A program made the position numbers and the translations under genes. Below, in pieces: positions 1 to 7,611 of a DNA stretch of 9,629 bases. The notes beneath the pieces were generated by a model that was not told the DNA's origin, did no database searches, and saw only the letters and a program-made list of their open reading frames with translations. The stretch is from Limnohabitans sp. Its GTDB lineage: Bacteria > Pseudomonadota > Gammaproteobacteria > Burkholderiales > Burkholderiaceae_C. Location of the stretch: contig JAHECM010000042.1 of the NCBI GenBank assembly GCA_024641725.1, forward strand, positions 1-9,629, read 5' to 3'. Numbering within the stretch: the stretch's first letter is position 1; each line of letters opens with the position of its first letter.

Positions 1-88
1 GGCGCAAGCCCGACAACGGTGGAAGCAATACACCCAGCAGGGCTACACCTTGATCCGCCACGATCTGGGCAAGCCCGTGGCTGCTTGA
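1..88 (+). CDS. holC: C-terminal end of DNA polymerase III subunit chi (HolC), partial
   Basis: The window opens inside a plus-strand reading frame whose first full codon is at base 2. It runs 28 codons to a TGA at 86-88 and ends with RHDLGKPVAA. The visible tail contains A-R-x-R-W-K-x-Y-x-x-x-G-Y. This resembles the C-terminal helix of HolC, where E. coli chi ends with the similar pattern A-R-E-R-Y-K-A-Y-R-x-x-G. Chi links the clamp loader to single-strand binding protein in the replisome. Only the tail can be seen, so the name rests on one short motif. The frame itself is supported by the stop codon followed 36 bases later by an intrinsic terminator. Extending the sequence leftward would settle the identity; in many proteobacteria pepA lies next to holC. 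Confidence 0.55.
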   Translation, partial: AQARQRWKQYTQQGYTLIRHDLGKPVAA

Positions 89-124
89 TTGGGCAACAGG
101 CCGTGTGGCCTGCAAACGCGCCAG

Positions 125-154
125 AAAAAACGGGCCCAATGGGCCCGTTTTTTT
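125..154. terminator. Bidirectional intrinsic terminator between holC-like gene and tRNA-Ser
   Basis: A perfect 7-bp G/C stem (CGGGCCC at 131-137, GGGCCCG at 141-147) with a 3-base loop is flanked by six A on the left and seven T on the right. It therefore reads as a Rho-independent terminator on both strands. It would end the rightward transcript of the holC-like gene and the leftward transcript of the tRNA gene. A second T-rich stretch follows at 157-164. Confidence 0.9.
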
Positions 155-163
155 GGTTTTTTT

Positions 164-254
164 TGGCGGAGCAGGCGGGATTCGAACCCGCGGTGGGCTA
201 TTAACCCACACACGCTTTCCAGGCGTGCGACTTAAACCACTCATCCACCGCTCC
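164..254 (-). tRNA. tRNA-Ser, anticodon GGA
   Basis: On the minus strand this folds as a class II tRNA. The acceptor stem is GGAGCGG (5' end at 254) paired with CTGCTCC, with one G-T pair, followed by discriminator G and an encoded CCA (164-166). The anticodon stem CACGC/GCGTG encloses the loop CTGGAAA, giving anticodon GGA (plus-strand bases 218-220), which reads UCC and UCU serine codons. The T arm is GCGGG-TTCGAAT-CCCGC. The long variable arm (GTGGG paired with CCCAC) is typical of tRNA-Ser and agrees with the anticodon. The gene is intact and CCA-encoding. I see no duplicated 3' end or integrase nearby that would suggest an integration site. Confidence 0.97.
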
Positions 255-264
255 GAAGCCCGCA

Positions 265-294
265 ATTGTAGCAGTGTCCCAAGACGGTTCTGAG
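265..294 (-). promoter_or_regulatory. Probable promoter of tRNA-Ser
   Basis: Reading leftward, a good -10 hexamer TACAAT (plus-strand 265-270) sits 10 bases before the 5' end of the mature tRNA. That would place the transcription start near 258. The best -35 at suitable spacing is CTCAGA (289-294, 18-base spacer), which matches TTGACA at only three positions. The -10 is convincing by sequence and position; the -35 is weak. Confidence 0.55.
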
Positions 295-433
295 ACACAG
301 CTTGGTGAATTTGCAGATTGCACGAAGTTCTGGCGTTTTTTTCCAAAAGTGGCTTGCGCACCGCCAGCCAAGGATTTTTTTACTTACACTTCGCGCCATT
401 CGTCCATCTTTTGGCCCTTTGCCGCCCCATGCC

Positions 434-2707
434 ATGAAATTTCGCTTTCCCATCGTCATCATCGACGAAGACTACCGCTCCGAAAACACTTCGGGCTTGG
501 GCATCCGTGCGCTGGCAGACGCCATCGTCGCCGAGGGCTTTGAGGTGCTGGGGGTGACCAGTTACGGCGATTTGTCGCAGTTTGCCCAGCAACAAAGCCG
601 CGCCAGCGCCTTCATCTTGTCCATTGACGATGAGGAATTCACGCCCGGCCCAGACCTGGACCCTGCGGTGTTGAACCTGCGCGCCTTCATTGACGAGGTG
701 CGCCGCAAGAACGCCGATGTGCCCATCTACATCTACGGCGAGACCAAGACCAGCCAGCATTTGCCCAACGACATCTTGCGCGAGCTGCATGGCTTCATCC
801 ACATGTACGAAGACACGCCAGAGTTCATGGCGCGCCACATCATTCGCGAGGCCAAAAGCTACTTGGAAGGCGTGCAGCCGCCGTTTTTCAAGGCCCTGCT
901 CGACTACGCCGAAGACGGCTCTTACTCCTGGCATTGCCCCGGACACTCGGGGGGCGTGGCGTTCTTGAAAAGCCCGGTGGGCCAGATGTACCACCAGTTT
1001 TATGGCGAAAACATGCTGCGCGCCGACGTGTGCAACGCGGTGGAAGAGTTGGGCCAATTGCTCGACCACAACGGTGCGATTGGCGAGAGCGAGCGCAATG
1101 CGGCGCGCATCTTCAATGCCGACCACTGCTTTTTTGTGACCAACGGCACCAGCACCTCCAACAAGATGGTTTGGCACCACACGGTGGCACCCGGCGATGT
1201 GGTGGTGGTGGACCGCAATTGCCACAAATCCATCTTGCATTCGATCATCATGACCGGGGCGATCCCGGTGTTTTTGAAGCCCACGCGCAACCATTTCGGC
1301 ATCATCGGCCCGATCCCCAAGAGCGAGTTCGAGCCTGCTGCCATTCAGGCCAAAATCCGCAAAAATCCGCTGCTCAAGGGCGTGGATGCCAAAAAGGTCA
1401 AGCCCCGCGTGCTGACGCTGACGCAGTCGACCTATGACGGCGTGCTCTACAACACCGAGACCATCAAGGGCATGCTCGACGGTTACGTTGAGAACCTGCA
1501 CTTTGACGAAGCTTGGTTGCCGCACGCGGCTTTTCACCCGTTTTATGGCCCCTACCATGCCATGGGCAAAAAGCGTGCACGCCCGCAACACAGCATGGTC
1601 TATGCCACCCAGTCCATCCACAAACTGTTGGCGGGCATCAGCCAAGCCAGCCATGTGCTGGTGCAGGACGCGCAAAACGTCAAGCTCGATCGGCCTTTGT
1701 TCAACGAGGCCTACCTGATGCATACCAGCACCAGCCCGCAGTACAGCATTATTGCCAGCTGCGACGTGGCCGCTGCCATGATGGAGCCACCCGGCGGCAC
1801 CGCGCTGGTTGAAGAAAGCATTGCCGAAGCGCTGGATTTTCGCCGCGCCATGCGCAAAGTCGATGCCGAGTACGGCAAGGACTGGTGGTTCAAGGTTTGG
1901 GGGCCCGAGAAGTTTGCCGACGACGGCATTGGCCGCGCGGACGACTGGATCTTGCGCAATGACCCGCGCAAAAAAGCCAGCAAGTGGCACGGCTTCGGTC
2001 AGCAGCTGGCCGACGGCTTCAACATGCTCGATCCGATCAAATCCACCATCGTCACGCCGGGTTTGGACTTGGACGGCAAGTTCGACACCACCGGCATCCC
2101 CGCGTCCATCGTCAGCAAATTCCTGACCGAGCACGGCGTGGTGGTCGAAAAAACCGGCTTGTACAGCTTCTTCATCATGTTCACCATCGGCATCACCAAG
2201 GGCCGCTGGAACACGCTGCTGACGGCTTTGCAGCAGTTCAAGGACGAGTACGCCAAGAACCAGCCGATGTGGAAAATCATGCCGGAGTTCTGCCAGAAGC
2301 ACCGCCGCTATGAACGCATGGGCCTGCGCGACCTGTGCCAACACGTGCACGAGATGTATGCGCGCTACGACATCGCGCGCCTGACCACCGACATGTACCT
2401 GTCGGACTTGGCGCCGGCCATGAAGCCCTCAGACGCCTTTGCTCACATTGCCCAACGCAAGACCGATCGCGTGGAGATTGATCACCTGGAAGGCCGCATC
2501 ACCGTGGGCTTGGTGACGCCATACCCGCCCGGCATTCCGCTGTTGATCCCCGGCGAGGTGTTCAACAAAAAAATTGTGGATTACCTCAAGTTCGCACGTC
2601 AGTTCAACCTGGAGTGCCCTGGCTTCGAAACCGATATCCACGGTTTGGTCGAGCAAGTGGACGAAGAGGGCAAGAAGCGCTACTACGCCGATTGCGTGAA
2701 GCTTTGA
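434..2707 (+). CDS. PLP-dependent Orn/Lys/Arg decarboxylase, probable arginine or lysine decarboxylase
   Basis: A 757-residue, fold-type I PLP enzyme of the large bacterial Orn/Lys/Arg decarboxylase family, close in length to E. coli AdiA. It removes the carboxyl group of a basic amino acid to give agmatine, cadaverine or putrescine in the cytoplasm. Residues 1 to about 130 form the receiver-like N-terminal wing, the middle is the PLP domain, and roughly the last 150 are the C-terminal domain with PYPPGIP at 696-702. Visible active-site motifs are WHCPGHSGG (166-174), TNGTSTSN, DRNCHKSI, HFDEAW with the PLP-contacting Asp358, and SIHKLLAGISQAS with the Schiff-base Lys397. The start at 434 (MKFRFP) fits the family's N-terminus; an in-frame ATG at 302 would add 44 residues unlike it. 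No clear Shine-Dalgarno precedes 434. No antiporter gene lies beside it, so a polyamine-biosynthesis role is at least as likely as acid resistance. The exact substrate cannot be read from sequence. Confidence 0.93.
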   Translation: MKFRFPIVIIDEDYRSENTSGLGIRALADAIVAEGFEVLGVTSYGDLSQFAQQQSRASAFILSIDDEEFTPGPDLDPAVLNLRAFIDEVRRKNADVPIYIYGETKTSQHLPNDILRELHGFIHMYEDTPEFMARHIIREAKSYLEGVQPPFFKALLDYAEDGSYSWHCPGHSGGVAFLKSPVGQMYHQFYGENMLRADVCNAVEELGQLLDHNGAIGESERNAARIFNADHCFFVTNGTSTSNKMVWHHTVAPGDVVVVDRNCHKSILHSIIMTGAIPVFLKPTRNHFGIIGPIPKSEFEPAAIQAKIRKNPLLKGVDAKKVKPRVLTLTQSTYDGVLYNTETIKGMLDGYVENLHFDEAWLPHAAFHPFYGPYHAMGKKRARPQHSMVYATQSIHKLLAGISQASHVLVQDAQNVKLDRPLFNEAYLMHTSTSPQYSIIASCDVAAAMMEPPGGTALVEESIAEALDFRRAMRKVDAEYGKDWWFKVWGPEKFADDGIGRADDWILRNDPRKKASKWHGFGQQLADGFNMLDPIKSTIVTPGLDLDGKFDTTGIPASIVSKFLTEHGVVVEKTGLYSFFIMFTIGITKGRWNTLLTALQQFKDEYAKNQPMWKIMPEFCQKHRRYERMGLRDLCQHVHEMYARYDIARLTTDMYLSDLAPAMKPSDAFAHIAQRKTDRVEIDHLEGRITVGLVTPYPPGIPLLIPGEVFNKKIVDYLKFARQFNLECPGFETDIHGLVEQVDEEGKKRYYADCVKL

Positions 2708-2767
2708 TCGGCTCCCGATGGCGGAGCCTGTTGAACTGACCTGAGGGGGTTCAATCGAGCTGAGCAC

Positions 2768-2794
2768 AAAAAAAGCGGCCTAGGCCGCTTTTTT
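2768..2794. terminator. Bidirectional terminator between decarboxylase gene and fabI
   Basis: The palindrome GCGGCCTAGGCCGC (2775-2788) is flanked by seven A and six T, so the hairpin with a U tract works in both directions. It lies between two convergent genes, 60 bases after the decarboxylase stop and 21 bases after the end of fabI. Flanking GCACAAA (2764-2770) and TTTGTGC (2801-2807) could extend the stem. Confidence 0.9.
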
Positions 2795-2815
2795 GTTGGC
2801 TTTGTGCACCAAGCT

Positions 2816-3634
2816 TCAAGCTTTGGCTTCGGCGGGCTCGGCAATGCCCCCCACCACTTGGCTGAAGCCTCCGTCCACATAGGTGATCTCAGCGGTCACG
2901 CCCGCGGCCAAATCGCTCAGCAAGAAGGCCGCCACGTTGCCCACATCGTCAATCGTCACGTTGCGGCGAATGGGGGAGGCTTCGGCCACCACCGACAAGA
3001 TCTTGCCAAAGCCCTTGATGCCGCTGGCCGCCAGGGTTTTGATGGGACCGGCGGAAATGCCGTTGGCGCGCATGCCGCGGTTTTGGCTGCCCAGGGATTC
3101 GGCCAAGTAGCGCACCGACGCTTCGAGGCTGGCTTTGGCCAGTCCCATGGTGTTGTAGTTGGGCACAGTGCGGATCGCACCCAGATACGTCAAAGTCAGC
3201 ACCGCCGATTTGTCCTTGAGCATCGGCAAGCAGGCTTTGGCCATGGCCGGAAAGCTGTAGGCGCTGATGTCGTGGGCAATCTTGAAGCCCTCGCGCGACA
3301 AACCGTCCAAGAAGTCGCCGGCAATGGCTTCGCGGGGGGCGTAGCCAATGGCGTGCACGAAACCGTCAAACTGAGGCCAGTGAACGGACAAGTCTTTGAA
3401 CAGTTGTTCAATTTGCGCATCACTGCCCACATCGCAATCAAAAATCAATGTGGAGTCAAAGTCGGCGGCGAACTCGGTGATGCGGTCCTTGAATCGCTCA
3501 CCCACATAGCTGAACGCCAACTCCGCGCCTTGTGCATGGCAGGCTTTGGCAATGCCGTAGGCGATCGAACGGTTGGACAGCACGCCCGTGATGAGCAGCT
3601 TTTTTCCAGCCAGGAAACCTGTTTTTGTGGTCAT
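2816..3634 (-). CDS. fabI: Enoyl-[acyl-carrier-protein] reductase (NADH), FabI
   Basis: A 272-residue short-chain dehydrogenase/reductase that catalyses the last reduction of each fatty-acid elongation cycle, turning enoyl-ACP into acyl-ACP with NADH in the cytoplasm. The nucleotide-binding stretch is TGVLSNRSIAYG (16-27). The FabI catalytic set is present as Tyr150 and Tyr160-x6-Lys167 within YLGAIRTVPNYNTMGLAK, equivalent to Tyr146, Tyr156 and Lys163 of E. coli FabI. ISAGPIKTLAASGIK follows, where substrate and inhibitor bind. Gly97, in the position of E. coli Gly93, is the wild-type residue, so triclosan sensitivity is expected by analogy. The start at 3634 (MTTKTGFLAGKK) is chosen because GGAG lies 9 bases upstream and the family N-terminus aligns; an upstream in-frame ATG would add 13 residues. 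It converges on the decarboxylase gene and diverges from yejA. Confidence 0.97.
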   Translation of the reverse strand: MTTKTGFLAGKKLLITGVLSNRSIAYGIAKACHAQGAELAFSYVGERFKDRITEFAADFDSTLIFDCDVGSDAQIEQLFKDLSVHWPQFDGFVHAIGYAPREAIAGDFLDGLSREGFKIAHDISAYSFPAMAKACLPMLKDKSAVLTLTYLGAIRTVPNYNTMGLAKASLEASVRYLAESLGSQNRGMRANGISAGPIKTLAASGIKGFGKILSVVAEASPIRRNVTIDDVGNVAAFLLSDLAAGVTAEITYVDGGFSQVVGGIAEPAEAKA

Positions 3635-3643
3635 GAGGATCAA

Positions 3644-3647
3644 CTCC
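3644..3647 (-). promoter_or_regulatory. Ribosome binding site of fabI
   Basis: GGAG on the minus strand, 9 bases before the fabI ATG at 3634. It decides between the start at 3634 and the upstream in-frame ATG at 3673, which would place this GGAG inside the coding region. Confidence 0.65.
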
Positions 3648-3671
3648 AAAAAATATGTGCAGAATTGTCGC

Positions 3672-5534
3672 ATGCGAAATGGCTTGTTCCGATGGATTGA
3701 CGGGGTGCTGCTGGCTTGCGGGTTCTTTGTGGGCTCGTCGGTTTGGGCCGCGCATGCCTATGCCCAGTTTGGTGATGTGCGGTATGCGGCCGGTTTTGAG
3801 CATTTCAGCTACGTCAACCCGCAAGCGCCCAAGGGGGGTGACATCGTGTTGGTGCCGCCCACGCGCCAGTCCAATTTCGACAAGTACAACCCCTTCACCC
3901 TCAAAGGCAGTGCGCCGCCCGCATTGCTGAACATGCTGTTTGACACCTTGCTGGTGGGCAATATGGACGAAGCCACCACCGCGTATGGCTTGCTGGCCCG
4001 CGACGTGGCAGTGGCCTCAGACCAAAAATCTGTGGTCTTTGAAATCCACCCCCAAGCGCGCTTTCACAATGGCGAACCGGTTTTGGCCTCAGACGTGAAG
4101 CACAGCTTTGAGCGACTGACCAGTCCACAAGCCGCCCCGCAATACCGTACTTATTTTGGCGAAGTCAAAAGTGCCACAGTGCTGGATGAACGGCGCATCC
4201 GCTTTGATTTTTTGCGCCCCAGCAGCGAGCTGCCCTTGATCGTGGGCAGTTTGCCGGTATTCAGCCGAAAGTGGGGGCTGGAGGGCGGGAAACACAAAGC
4301 ACTGGACCAAATGGTCACTGATGTTCCGATCGCTTCAGGCCCCTACCGCATTGGGCCGGTGCAGTTTGGCCGCGACATCACTTACTTGCGTGACCCCACT
4401 TATTGGGCGCGAGACCTGAATGTGCGCCGAGGCTTGTTCAACTTTGACCGCATCACCTACAAAATCTACAAAGACAACACCGCACAACTCGAAGCGTTCA
4501 AGGCCGGGGAGTTCGACTACATCCAGTCTTTCGTCTCGCGCGAATGGGCGCGGGCTTTCACTGGGCGCGCGTTTGAGCGGGGTGAGTTGCTCAAGGCCGA
4601 GTTGCCGCACGGCAATGCGGGCGACTTTCAGGGCTTTTTGTTCAATCTGCGACGCGACAAGTTCAAAGACGTGCGGGTGCGCCAGGCGATTGCGCTGGCC
4701 ATGGACTTTGAATGGATGAACCGCCAGCTTTTCTACAACGCGTACAGCCGAGTCAGGGGCTTTTTTGTGGCCAGCGACTTTGAGGCCAAAGGACGACCTG
4801 AGGGCGATGAGTTGGCCTTGCTGCAAGGACTGCGGTCGCAGCTAGCCCCCGAAGTCTTTGAGCAAGCCGTGCCACAGCCTCCCAGCACCTCGCTGGACCC
4901 CGCCTCTGGCCACACGCTGCGAGACCACTTGCGGCAAGCCCGTGACCTGCTCCAGGCGGCTGGATGGACCATCCAAGAGGGGCAACTGAAGAACGACCAA
5001 GGGCAGGTCTTCAGCATTGAATTTTTGGACAACTCGGGCGGCATGGGCCGTGTGGTCAGCCCATTTGCCAAGAACCTGGAAAAACTGGGCATGCAGGTCC
5101 AGTACAAAGTGATCGACTTTGCCCTGCTGCAAAAGCGCATGGATGTGTTTGACTTTGACATCACCAGCAACCGCACCGTGGGCAGTGAAGCCCCGGGCAC
5201 CGAGTTGTTGGAGCGCTATGGCGCCAAGTCGGCCGATGTGGAGGGTTCGGGCAATGTGATTGGCGTCAAGAGCCCCGTGGTGGATGCGCTCTTGGACAAG
5301 GCCGTCAGCGCCCAAACCCGCCCGCAACTGGTGGCCGCTTTGCGGGCACTTGACCGCGTCTTGCGGCATGGGTATTACGTGGTGCCACATTGGTATGGCG
5401 CGGTGCACCGAGTCTCTTGGCGAGCGAACAAATTCGAGCGCCCTGACTTGATTCCTCGCTTCTACCAGCCCGAAAACTGGGTCACCAGCGTCTGGTGGTC
5501 ACGCTCTGCCGCTCCTGTTGCAAAGGCCCCTTGA
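3672..5534 (+). CDS. yejA: YejA-type periplasmic peptide-binding protein of an ABC importer
   Basis: A 620-residue family 5 extracellular solute-binding protein (SBP_bac_5) close in length to E. coli YejA. It should capture oligopeptides, and in bacteria with YejABEF also microcin C-type compounds, in the periplasm and deliver them to YejB/YejE. The N-terminus has Arg residues, a hydrophobic stretch and AHAYA-Q, suggesting signal peptidase cleavage after Ala29 or Ala31. LLAC at 13-16 could be a weak lipobox. YejA-like motifs follow: YVNPQAPKGG (47-56), a stretch with DNTAQLEAFKAGEFDY, and RVRQAIALAMDFEWMN (335-350). The start at 3672 gives a normal signal peptide; an in-frame ATG at 3633 would give a long basic leader and overlap the fabI start codon. 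No good Shine-Dalgarno precedes either. The stop lies 2 bases before yejB. Confidence 0.93.
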   Translation: MRNGLFRWIDGVLLACGFFVGSSVWAAHAYAQFGDVRYAAGFEHFSYVNPQAPKGGDIVLVPPTRQSNFDKYNPFTLKGSAPPALLNMLFDTLLVGNMDEATTAYGLLARDVAVASDQKSVVFEIHPQARFHNGEPVLASDVKHSFERLTSPQAAPQYRTYFGEVKSATVLDERRIRFDFLRPSSELPLIVGSLPVFSRKWGLEGGKHKALDQMVTDVPIASGPYRIGPVQFGRDITYLRDPTYWARDLNVRRGLFNFDRITYKIYKDNTAQLEAFKAGEFDYIQSFVSREWARAFTGRAFERGELLKAELPHGNAGDFQGFLFNLRRDKFKDVRVRQAIALAMDFEWMNRQLFYNAYSRVRGFFVASDFEAKGRPEGDELALLQGLRSQLAPEVFEQAVPQPPSTSLDPASGHTLRDHLRQARDLLQAAGWTIQEGQLKNDQGQVFSIEFLDNSGGMGRVVSPFAKNLEKLGMQVQYKVIDFALLQKRMDVFDFDITSNRTVGSEAPGTELLERYGAKSADVEGSGNVIGVKSPVVDALLDKAVSAQTRPQLVAALRALDRVLRHGYYVVPHWYGAVHRVSWRANKFERPDLIPRFYQPENWVTSVWWSRSAAPVAKAP

Positions 5535-5536
5535 CC

Positions 5537-6574
5537 ATGTTTGCCTACATCCTCAAGCGTTTGCTTTTGATGGTCCCGACCCTGTTCGGTGTGCTCTTGA
5601 TGACCTTTGTGGTGATTCAGTTTGTGCCGGGTGGACCGGTCGAGCAAATGGTGGCGCAGTTGCAAGGGCGCGACGGCGGTGGCGAGGGCGCGGCTGCATC
5701 GGGCGCGGGGTACCGGGGACGGCAAGGGGTGGATGCGGCCCGCATTGAGGAAATCAAGGTCTTGTATGGCTTTGACAAACCACCCCTTGAGCGGTTCACG
5801 ATGATGCTCCAGCAATTTGCCCGGTTTGACCTGGGCAAGAGTTTTTTTTACCCCAAAGACGTTTGGACTTTGGTCAAAGAAAAACTGCCCGTCTCCATCA
5901 GTCTGGGTTTGTGGACTTTCTTTTTGAGTTATCTGATCTCGGTGCCGCTGGGCATCGCCAAGGCGGTGAGGGCGGGCTCGGCCTTTGACACCGTGACCAG
6001 CTTGTTGGTGCTCGTCGGCTACGCCATTCCCGGCTTTGTGCTGGGCGTGGCTTTGCTGGTGATCTTTGGCGGGCAGCTGCAGTGGTTCCCTTTGCGGGGG
6101 CTGACCTCGTCGAACTGGGAGCAGCTGAGCTGGGGGGCACGCATCACCGATTACCTCTGGCACATCGCTCTGCCGGTCACAGCCAGTGTGATGGGCGCAT
6201 TCGCGGTGACCACCATGCTCACCAAGAACGCATTTTTGGAAGAAATCCGCAAACAATACGTGTTGACAGCGCGCGCCAAGGGCTTGACCGAACGCCGGGT
6301 GTTGTACCGTCACGTCATGCGCAACGCATTGATTCCCCTGGTCACGGGCTTTCCTGCGGCCTTTATTGGGGCTTTTTTTACCGGCTCGCTCTTGATCGAA
6401 ACCCTGTTTTCGCTCGATGGCTTGGGCTTGCTCAGTTACGAATCGGTCATCCGCCGCGACTACCCGGTGGTGCTGGGTACGCTGTATTTATTCACCCTGA
6501 TCGGATTGCTCACCAAGCTGATCAGCGACCTGTGCTATGTCTGGGTTGACCCTCGCGTGAAGTTTGACCAATGA
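5537..6574 (+). CDS. yejB: YejB-type ABC transporter permease
   Basis: A 345-residue inner-membrane permease of the DppB/OppB family, close to E. coli YejB in length and sequence. It forms half of the membrane channel of the peptide/microcin C importer, pairing with YejE. The first membrane helix is at about residues 5-30 and is followed by VPGGPVEQ (30-37). A Gly/Ala-rich periplasmic segment (about 44-62) leads to YGFDKPP. Several more helices run from about 118 to 330. The cytoplasmic EAA loop that contacts the ATPase is at about 241-267 (TARAKGL...RHVMRNALIP). VDPR near the C-terminus is typical of the family. The start at 5537 matches the family's MxAYxxKRLL beginning, with AAGG about 10 bases upstream. 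Its TGA overlaps the yejE ATG as ATGA, which suggests translational coupling. Confidence 0.96.
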   Translation: MFAYILKRLLLMVPTLFGVLLMTFVVIQFVPGGPVEQMVAQLQGRDGGGEGAAASGAGYRGRQGVDAARIEEIKVLYGFDKPPLERFTMMLQQFARFDLGKSFFYPKDVWTLVKEKLPVSISLGLWTFFLSYLISVPLGIAKAVRAGSAFDTVTSLLVLVGYAIPGFVLGVALLVIFGGQLQWFPLRGLTSSNWEQLSWGARITDYLWHIALPVTASVMGAFAVTTMLTKNAFLEEIRKQYVLTARAKGLTERRVLYRHVMRNALIPLVTGFPAAFIGAFFTGSLLIETLFSLDGLGLLSYESVIRRDYPVVLGTLYLFTLIGLLTKLISDLCYVWVDPRVKFDQ

Positions 6575-7611
6575 ATGCACTTGCCGTTCAACTCTCTCCA
6601 GCCCGCCGTGCTTGGCGGCGCTTTCGCCAACACCGCTTGGGGTTTGTCAGTTTGGTGTTGTTTGTGGTCTTGTTCGTCATGAGCTTGGGGGCAGAGTTCA
6701 TCTCCAACGACAAACCGCTGGTGGTGCGTTACCAAAACCAATGGTATTTCCCGGTGGTTCAAACGCTGCCAGAGACGGTGTTCGGCGGCGACTTTGAAAC
6801 GCCCACGGACTACCTCGACCCGTTCATCTTGGAGCAGTTCAAGCAAGGGGGCAACTGGGCTTGGCGGGCACCCAACCCTTACCACCACAGCACCTTGGAC
6901 TACTTCGCGCCCGAGCCCAACCCGGCGCCGCCTTCGAGCCGCAATTGGCTGGGCACGGACGACCGGGGGCGCGATGTGCTGGCCCGCTTGCTGTATGGCT
7001 TTCGGGTCTCGGTGCTTTTCGCTTTGGCTTTGACCTTCATCGGGGTGCTGCTCGGGGTCATCACTGGGGCGATTCAAGGTTTTTTTGTCGGCAAAACCGA
7101 CTTGTTGTTCCAGCGCTTCATCGAAATCTGGGGGGCCATGCCTGAGCTGTACCTGCTGATCATTTTTTCGGCAGTCTTCGACCCCAGCGTGTCCTTGCTG
7201 CTGATCTTGCTGAGCCTGTTTGGTTGGATGGGCTTGTCTGACTATGTGCGCGCCGAGTTTTTGCGCAACCGACAGCTCGACTACGTCAAAGCTGCGCGGG
7301 CATTGGGGCTGGGACATGGGGCCATCATTTGGCGCCATGTGCTGCCCAACAGCATGACGCCCGTGGTCACTTTTTTGCCGTTTCGCATGAGCGGCGCAAT
7401 TTTGGCGCTGACGTCCTTGGACTTTCTGGGGCTGGGGGTGCCACCGGGCACCCCGTCTTTGGGTGAGCTGTTGGCGCAGGGCAAAAACAACATCGATGCC
7501 TGGTGGATTTCGCTGTCAACCTTTACCGTGTTGGTGGTGACCTTGCTGCTCTTGACCTTCATGGGCGATGCTTTGCGCGACGCACTGGACCCCCGAAAGG
7601 CCGACGCATGA
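6571..7611 (+). CDS. yejE: YejE-type ABC transporter permease
   Basis: A 346-residue permease of the DppC/OppC family, slightly longer than E. coli YejE. It is the second membrane subunit of the Yej peptide importer. The basic N-terminus (ARRAWRRFRQHR, 11-22) precedes the first helix (about 24-43). A large periplasmic segment (about 44-125) is typical of YejE-like proteins. The OppC-family motif LGTDDRGRDVLARLLYGFR lies at 127-145, with more helices after it. The EAA loop is at about 237-262 (DYVKAARALGLG...WRHVLPN). It then carries LDFLGLGVPPGTPSLGELL (283-301) and MGDALRDALDPR at the end, both usual for this family. It overlaps yejB and yejF by 4 bases each (ATGA), with no strong Shine-Dalgarno of its own, so it probably relies on reinitiation. 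Confidence 0.96.
   Translation: MNALAVQLSPARRAWRRFRQHRLGFVSLVLFVVLFVMSLGAEFISNDKPLVVRYQNQWYFPVVQTLPETVFGGDFETPTDYLDPFILEQFKQGGNWAWRAPNPYHHSTLDYFAPEPNPAPPSSRNWLGTDDRGRDVLARLLYGFRVSVLFALALTFIGVLLGVITGAIQGFFVGKTDLLFQRFIEIWGAMPELYLLIIFSAVFDPSVSLLLILLSLFGWMGLSDYVRAEFLRNRQLDYVKAARALGLGHGAIIWRHVLPNSMTPVVTFLPFRMSGAILALTSLDFLGLGVPPGTPSLGELLAQGKNNIDAWWISLSTFTVLVVTLLLLTFMGDALRDALDPRKADA

Noticed and set aside
208..230. Similarity between the tRNA anticodon region and yejF around 8883-8900 (both contain CCCACA and CGCTTTC)
   Set aside because: The match is short and interrupted. In yejF it encodes the conserved residues before the ABC signature, so it is most likely coincidence.
164..254. tRNA-Ser as an integration site for a genomic island
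   Set aside because: No integrase, no direct repeat of the tRNA 3' end and no change in gene character on either side. Flanking genes are core functions.
302..433. N-terminal extension of the decarboxylase from the ATG at 302
   Set aside because: The extra 44 residues do not look like the family N-terminus, which begins at MKFRFP (434).
380..2350. A 656-codon open frame on the minus strand opposite the decarboxylase gene
   Set aside because: It lies wholly across from a gene with intact active-site motifs. Its translation is rich in His, Val, Ala and Gln with no recognisable domain. Long antisense frames are expected in high-G+C coding DNA.
3573..3671. Longer yejA starting at 3573 or 3633
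   Set aside because: Both would place a long non-signal stretch before the hydrophobic core and overlap fabI. The start at 3672 gives a normal signal peptide. The 3633 start is kept only as an alternative.
2804..3700. A 298-codon plus-strand open frame opposite fabI
   Set aside because: fabI is certain from its catalytic residues. The opposing translation is His/Gly/Gln-rich with no motif, and it runs across the bidirectional gene boundary.
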